NCBI RefSeq assembly: GCF_004799405.1
Contig: NZ_SSMW01000024.1
Coordinates: forward strand, 1 to 39,506
Length of the DNA: 39,506 bases
Reading direction: 5' to 3'
From: Bradyrhizobium sp.
GTDB taxonomy: Bacteria; Pseudomonadota; Alphaproteobacteria; Rhizobiales; Xanthobacteraceae
Numbering within the stretch: the first letter of the stretch is position 1; every line of letters starts with the position of its first letter. Of this stretch, positions 36,970 to 39,506 are shown one piece after another. A program made the position numbers and the translations under genes. Below the pieces are notes generated by a model. That model was not told the DNA's origin and did no database searches. It worked only from the letters and a program-made list of their open reading frames with translations.

Positions 36970-37096
36970 AGGTCTAACCCCCGCTAGAAAGCAACTCTAG
37001 CGCGTCCGCCAGTATTTGACGAATCGAGGCTTTGGTTTTGGATGCTGCTTCGCCCGCCAGCGCAGGAAACGCCGCGCGAGCCGCTTGAAGTCTGGC

Positions 37097-38017
37097 TTAG
37101 TGACGCCCCCGATACGTCAAACGCTTGCCAGCCGCACCTTTGATGGCAAGCGTTCGCCGTTCCCCATCGTTGACGCCCAGCGCCACGCGGTTGGAATAAC
37201 GGAAGTCAAATTCTGAAAGATAGCGGTGCAGATGCTTCTCGGCGCAATGCTGGTAGACGCCCTTCATGCCGCGCTTGAAGATCGAATAGAAGCCTTCCAC
37301 CGTATTGGTATAGGCGTCGCCGCGCACGTATTCGTCCCGGCTGTGGTTCACGGTGTCATGGCTTGCAAACTCGCGGCCAACTTCTTTGTAAGAGCCATGT
37401 TCATCCGTCATCAGTTTGGCTTCGCGGCTAAGATTGGCTCGCAAGATCGGTGCAATGTCGGCAATGCGATTGCTGTCCAGATGAAAGCTGCGGGCAGAAC
37501 CACCACGTTCCACAAGAGTAAGCACGGTGTTCATGTTGGACGTGCCAAGGCGACCCTTTTTGGGCTGGCCTTCCAGATGGCCGAAATAGGTTTCGTCTGC
37601 TTCCACGGCGTTGCCACCACCGCCCAGAGGGCTGAGGCCCCCAGCGCGCATTGACTCGCGGATGCGGTGAGCCATGAACCACGCGGCTTCGTAACCGATC
37701 TGTAGCGTCCTGTGCAGTTGATGGGCAGAAACGCCCTTCTTGCTGGAGGTCATCAGGTGGAAGGCTTGCAGCCACTTGTGCAGGGCAATGTGCGACCGCT
37801 CCATAACGGTCTTCATGGTCACGGAAAAGTCCTTCCGGCAACCTTGTTCGGCGCAGCGGTAAACGCCGGGGCGTTTGGTTTTGTATGCGCTGTCCACAAT
37901 GCCGCAATGCGGGCAAACCGGGCCATCGGCCCAAAGGATGCTTTCCAGCATCGCTCTGGCGGCTTCGTCGTTCTGAAAGTGGGGTTCGGCAAACAGGCTG
38001 GTTTTGGGCATGGCCAT
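37097..38017 (-). CDS. IS1595-family transposase
   Basis: A 306-aa transposase. The N-terminal zinc ribbon has C35-x2-C38 (CPHC) and C55/C60 (CAEQGC). The catalytic triad motifs are VEADETYFG (D141), LMTDEHGSY (D205) and NTVEGFYSIFKRG (N238, E241), followed by HLHRYLSEFDFRYSNR, the IS1595 C-terminal signature. The gene is intact, with AGGA ahead of the ATG (alternative M3 at 38011). The open reading frame and intact ends suggest the element is or was recently active. Confidence 0.95.
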   Translation of the reverse strand: MAMPKTSLFAEPHFQNDEAARAMLESILWADGPVCPHCGIVDSAYKTKRPGVYRCAEQGCRKDFSVTMKTVMERSHIALHKWLQAFHLMTSSKKGVSAHQLHRTLQIGYEAAWFMAHRIRESMRAGGLSPLGGGGNAVEADETYFGHLEGQPKKGRLGTSNMNTVLTLVERGGSARSFHLDSNRIADIAPILRANLSREAKLMTDEHGSYKEVGREFASHDTVNHSRDEYVRGDAYTNTVEGFYSIFKRGMKGVYQHCAEKHLHRYLSEFDFRYSNRVALGVNDGERRTLAIKGAAGKRLTYRGRH

Positions 38018-38077
38018 CGTCCTTTGATGGTCATTAACCTATATCATGTGGCTTGTGGTGTCAACCGGATAATCGCC

Positions 38078-38086
38078 CTCTTGACT
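38078..38086. repeat. Right target-site duplication, containing the TTGACT hexamer
   Basis: CTCTTGACT, identical to 35753-35761. Bases 38081-38086 are the -35 element TTGACT of the promoter listed next. Confidence 0.9.
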
Positions 38087-38109
38087 CCTGGAACAAAAAA
38101 GGAACAATG
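38081..38109 (+). promoter_or_regulatory. Putative promoter of the 32-aa membrane protein gene
   Basis: TTGACT (38081-38086), a 17-base spacer and ACAATG (38104-38109). The -35 is near consensus and the -10 is weaker. The two LexA-type boxes lie over the spacer and -10 and just downstream, where a bound repressor would block RNA polymerase. The ribosome site AGGAGG follows at 38131. Confidence 0.6.
38091..38105. promoter_or_regulatory. LexA-type box 1 (GAAC-N7-GAAC)
   Basis: GAAC at 38091-38094, seven bases, GAAC at 38102-38105. This is the reverse complement of GTTC-N7-GTTC, the direct-repeat LexA site known in alphaproteobacteria. It occupies the spacer between the -35 and -10 elements. 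Confidence 0.7.
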
Positions 38110-38123
38110 TTCTTCTTATGTTC
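38109..38123. promoter_or_regulatory. LexA-type box 2 (GTTC-N7-GTTC)
   Basis: GTTC at 38109-38112, TTCTTAT, GTTC at 38120-38123: an exact alphaproteobacterial LexA box. With box 1 it forms a dyad, the arms matching at most positions (GGAACA...GGAAC against GGAACA...GAAC). Two boxes within 33 bases over one promoter make chance less likely. Confidence 0.75.
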
Positions 38124-38141
38124 CAATCTAAGGAGGCGGGC

Positions 38142-38240
38142 ATGTTGAAGACTTTTGTAGAAGAGGCTGCGGCGCTGGCGTCGATCGTGCTTTTCGTTGG
38201 GATGATCGCGGTCTGGGCGCAACTGATTCCCCAGCTCTGA
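38142..38240 (+). CDS. 32-aa single-pass membrane protein, SidA-like candidate
   Basis: The sequence gives a 32-codon gene, ATG 38142 to TGA 38238-38240, with a perfect AGGAGG (38131-38136) five bases before the start. The product begins MLKTFVEEAAALAS and continues as one hydrophobic helix (IVLFVGMIAVWAQLI) ending PQL. A strong ribosome site plus a promoter with two LexA-type boxes suggests a DNA-damage-induced tiny membrane protein. Caulobacter SidA (29 aa, SOS-induced, blocks division through FtsW) has this size and regulation, but I cannot show homology; the likeness is by layout. It may also drive dnaE, 186 bp downstream. Confidence 0.7.
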   Translation: MLKTFVEEAAALASIVLFVGMIAVWAQLIPQL

Positions 38241-38250
38241 AGGCGTCTTT

Positions 38251-38268
38251 CCGGAGTTCAGTCTCCGG
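38251..38268 (+). other. Short hairpin after the 32-aa gene
   Basis: CCGGAG (38251-38256) and CTCCGG (38263-38268) pair around TTCAGT. No T-run follows, so it is a weak candidate terminator or leader structure. Just after it a 12-base phrase CTTGGGGAAAAG occurs twice, 15 bases apart (38275 and 38290). The remaining bases to dnaE show no gene. Confidence 0.35.
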
Positions 38269-38426
38269 GCAGGGCTTGGGGAAAAGGGTCTTGGGGAAAA
38301 GCGGGACACCGGGCTGGAAACGTGGGTTCCGCGTGGACAGTTCCGGTGCGAGGCACCACCATCAAGGGGCGAGTCGGCCTTCGCAGGCGGCGGCGCTTCC
38401 TCAAGTCCCAGTGATCGCTCACCGCC

Positions 38427-39506
38427 ATGATGCAGAAGCCTTCGGCAACCATGCCCAATGCCGGATTTGTCCATCTCCACGTCCACTCGGCCTATTCGCT
38501 GCTGAAGGGGTCGATCAAGATCCAGAAGCTCGGTGAGTTGGCCAAGGCCGACCGCCAGCCGGCGCTGGCATTGACCGATACCGACAACATGTTCGGGGCG
38601 CTGGAGTTCTCCGACAAGATGGCGGCCTACGGCATCCAGCCGATCATCGGCTGCGAGCTGGCGGTCGATTTCGGCGATCAGGACCCGAATGCACGCAATG
38701 TGCTGGCGGCGGGCCCGTCACGAATCGTGCTGCTGGCGGCGCGCGAACGGGGTTATCGCAGCCTGATGCGGCTGAACTCGCGGGCATTCCTCGAAACCCC
38801 CGTTCACCAGGCTCCTCATATCAAGTTCGAATGGTTGCAGGGCGATGCCGAGGATCTGATCGCCCTGACCGGCGGCCCTGAAGGTCCGATCTCGCTGGCG
38901 ATCAATGCCGATCATGCAGGCCTCGCGGCGTCCCGCTGCGACCGGCTGGCGACGTTGTTTGGCGACCGCCTCTATATCGAGTTGCAGCGTCACGGCCTCG
39001 ACAAGGAGCGCCGCGCCGAATCCGCGCTGATCGATCTTGCCTATACCAGGGGATTTCCGCTGGTTGCGACCAACGAGCCGTATTTTGCGGCCGCGGACGA
39101 TTACGAAGCCCACGATGCGCTGCTTTGCATCGCCGGCGGGCGTCTCATCGCCGAAACCGATCGCGATCAACTTACACCGGATCATCGCTTCAAGACCCGC
39201 GCCGAAATGGCGGTGCTGTTCGCAGACATTCCGGAAGCGCTGGCCTCCACGGTCGAGATCGCCGAGCGCTGCGCATTCCGCCCCGTCACGCGCAAGCCGA
39301 TTCTGCCGCGGTTCACCGTCGGCAAGGGCGCCAATGCCGCGAACTCCGAAAGCGACGAGACCGCCGAATTGCGCCGTCAGGCGGAAGAAGGGCTGGTCAA
39401 GCGTCTGATCCTGAACGGCTGCGCGCCGGGGGTCAGCGAAGAGGAATATCGCGAACGCCTGAGTTTCGAACTCGGCGTCATCGAGCGCATGAAATATCCC
39501 GGCTAT
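38427..39506 (+). CDS. dnaE: DNA polymerase III alpha subunit, 5' part (gene continues past the window)
   Basis: The first 360 codons are present; the window ends inside the gene. The PHP domain starts with FVHLHVHSAYSLLKGSIKI (H16, H18, H20 counted from 38427) and continues LALTDTDNMFGALEFSDK and IQPIIGCEL, as in replicative DnaE1; the later part ends with YRERLSFELGVIERMKYPGY, the beginning of the polymerase palm region. DnaE2 (ImuC) has a different N-terminus. An ATG at 38451 (MPNAGF) is an alternative start with similar weak ribosome signal. It lies downstream of the LexA-box promoter. Confidence 0.94.
   Translation, partial: MMQKPSATMPNAGFVHLHVHSAYSLLKGSIKIQKLGELAKADRQPALALTDTDNMFGALEFSDKMAAYGIQPIIGCELAVDFGDQDPNARNVLAAGPSRIVLLAARERGYRSLMRLNSRAFLETPVHQAPHIKFEWLQGDAEDLIALTGGPEGPISLAINADHAGLAASRCDRLATLFGDRLYIELQRHGLDKERRAESALIDLAYTRGFPLVATNEPYFAAADDYEAHDALLCIAGGRLIAETDRDQLTPDHRFKTRAEMAVLFADIPEALASTVEIAERCAFRPVTRKPILPRFTVGKGANAANSESDETAELRRQAEEGLVKRLILNGCAPGVSEEEYRERLSFELGVIERMKYPGY

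Larger units (their letters stand above)
35762..38077. mobile_element. IS1595-family insertion sequence with passenger genes (about 2.3 kb)
   Basis: Complete element bounded by 28-bp inverted repeats: left GGGGATTATCC... (35762-35789) and right end reading inward GGCGATTATCC... (38077 to 38050), with one mismatch at the third base. Exact direct repeats CTCTTGACT flank it. The transposase (37097-38017, minus) lies near the right end. The rest carries up to four small genes that are not needed for transposition: 35775-35990, 35884-36519, 36518-36682 and 36661-36969. The cargo, especially 35990-36480, is visibly richer in A and T than the flanks. It separates the DUF3551 gene from the promoter upstream of dnaE. 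Passenger genes are known in some IS1595 subgroups. Confidence 0.93.

Noticed and set aside
38427..39506. DnaE2/ImuC (error-prone polymerase), suggested by the nearby LexA boxes
   Set aside because: The N-terminus FVHLHVHSAYSLLKGS and following motifs are those of replicative DnaE1; no imuA or imuB gene is present in the sequence shown.

Overview
This window looks like chromosome from a Bradyrhizobium-type alphaproteobacterium (Nitrobacteraceae). The evidence is high GC with strong G/C third-position use, a complete 14-subunit nuoA-N operon of the alphaproteobacterial type, a short ProS, several small protein families I associate with Bradyrhizobium (DUF3551, DUF1467, a 64-aa 'MNHS' protein), and intergenic palindromes of the style common in these genomes. 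I ran no database search; family names rest on sequence motifs and recall.

Layout. 1-438 is intergenic with a palindromic repeat. On the minus strand follow pepT (peptidase T) and an HU-type DNA-binding protein. A plus-strand tRNA-Asp (GTC) comes next, then two small minus-strand membrane or exported proteins and a minus-strand pair: a Rieske-type oxygenase alpha subunit and an MFS permease. From 5935 to 25324 a tightly packed plus-strand block runs nuoABCD, an FkbM-type methyltransferase, nuoE, a 71-aa membrane protein, nuoF, a 41-aa and a 165-aa membrane protein, nuoGHIJKLMN, then birA, rnj (RNase J), mce (methylmalonyl-CoA epimerase) and a DUF1467 gene. Many junctions overlap (ATGA/TGATG), so translational coupling is likely. 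An Omp25/31-like porin with a clear terminator, a small anchored protein, a mosaic palindromic repeat and a minus-strand globin follow.

27954-31737 is a six-gene periplasmic copper-handling cluster: a Cys/His-rich DUF2946-like protein, an outer-membrane barrel protein, CopC, CopD, a PCuAC copper chaperone and a YtkA/FixH-like domain protein. Then come proS, a LolC/E permease, lolD and a DUF3551 gene. The window ends inside dnaE (replicative DNA polymerase III alpha, PHP domain and onward).

Between the DUF3551 gene and dnaE sits a complete IS1595-family element (35762-38077) with 28-bp terminal inverted repeats (27/28 match) and a 9-bp target duplication. It carries a transposase and up to four passenger genes, one with an HEPN-like Rx4H motif. 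The most interesting site is its right flank. There, two alphaproteobacterial LexA-type boxes (GAAC-N7-GAAC and GTTC-N7-GTTC) overlap a TTGACT promoter in front of a 32-aa single-pass membrane protein just upstream of dnaE. This arrangement recalls SidA, the SOS-induced division inhibitor of Caulobacter. The target duplication contains the TTGACT -35 hexamer, so the insertion appears to have spared this promoter.
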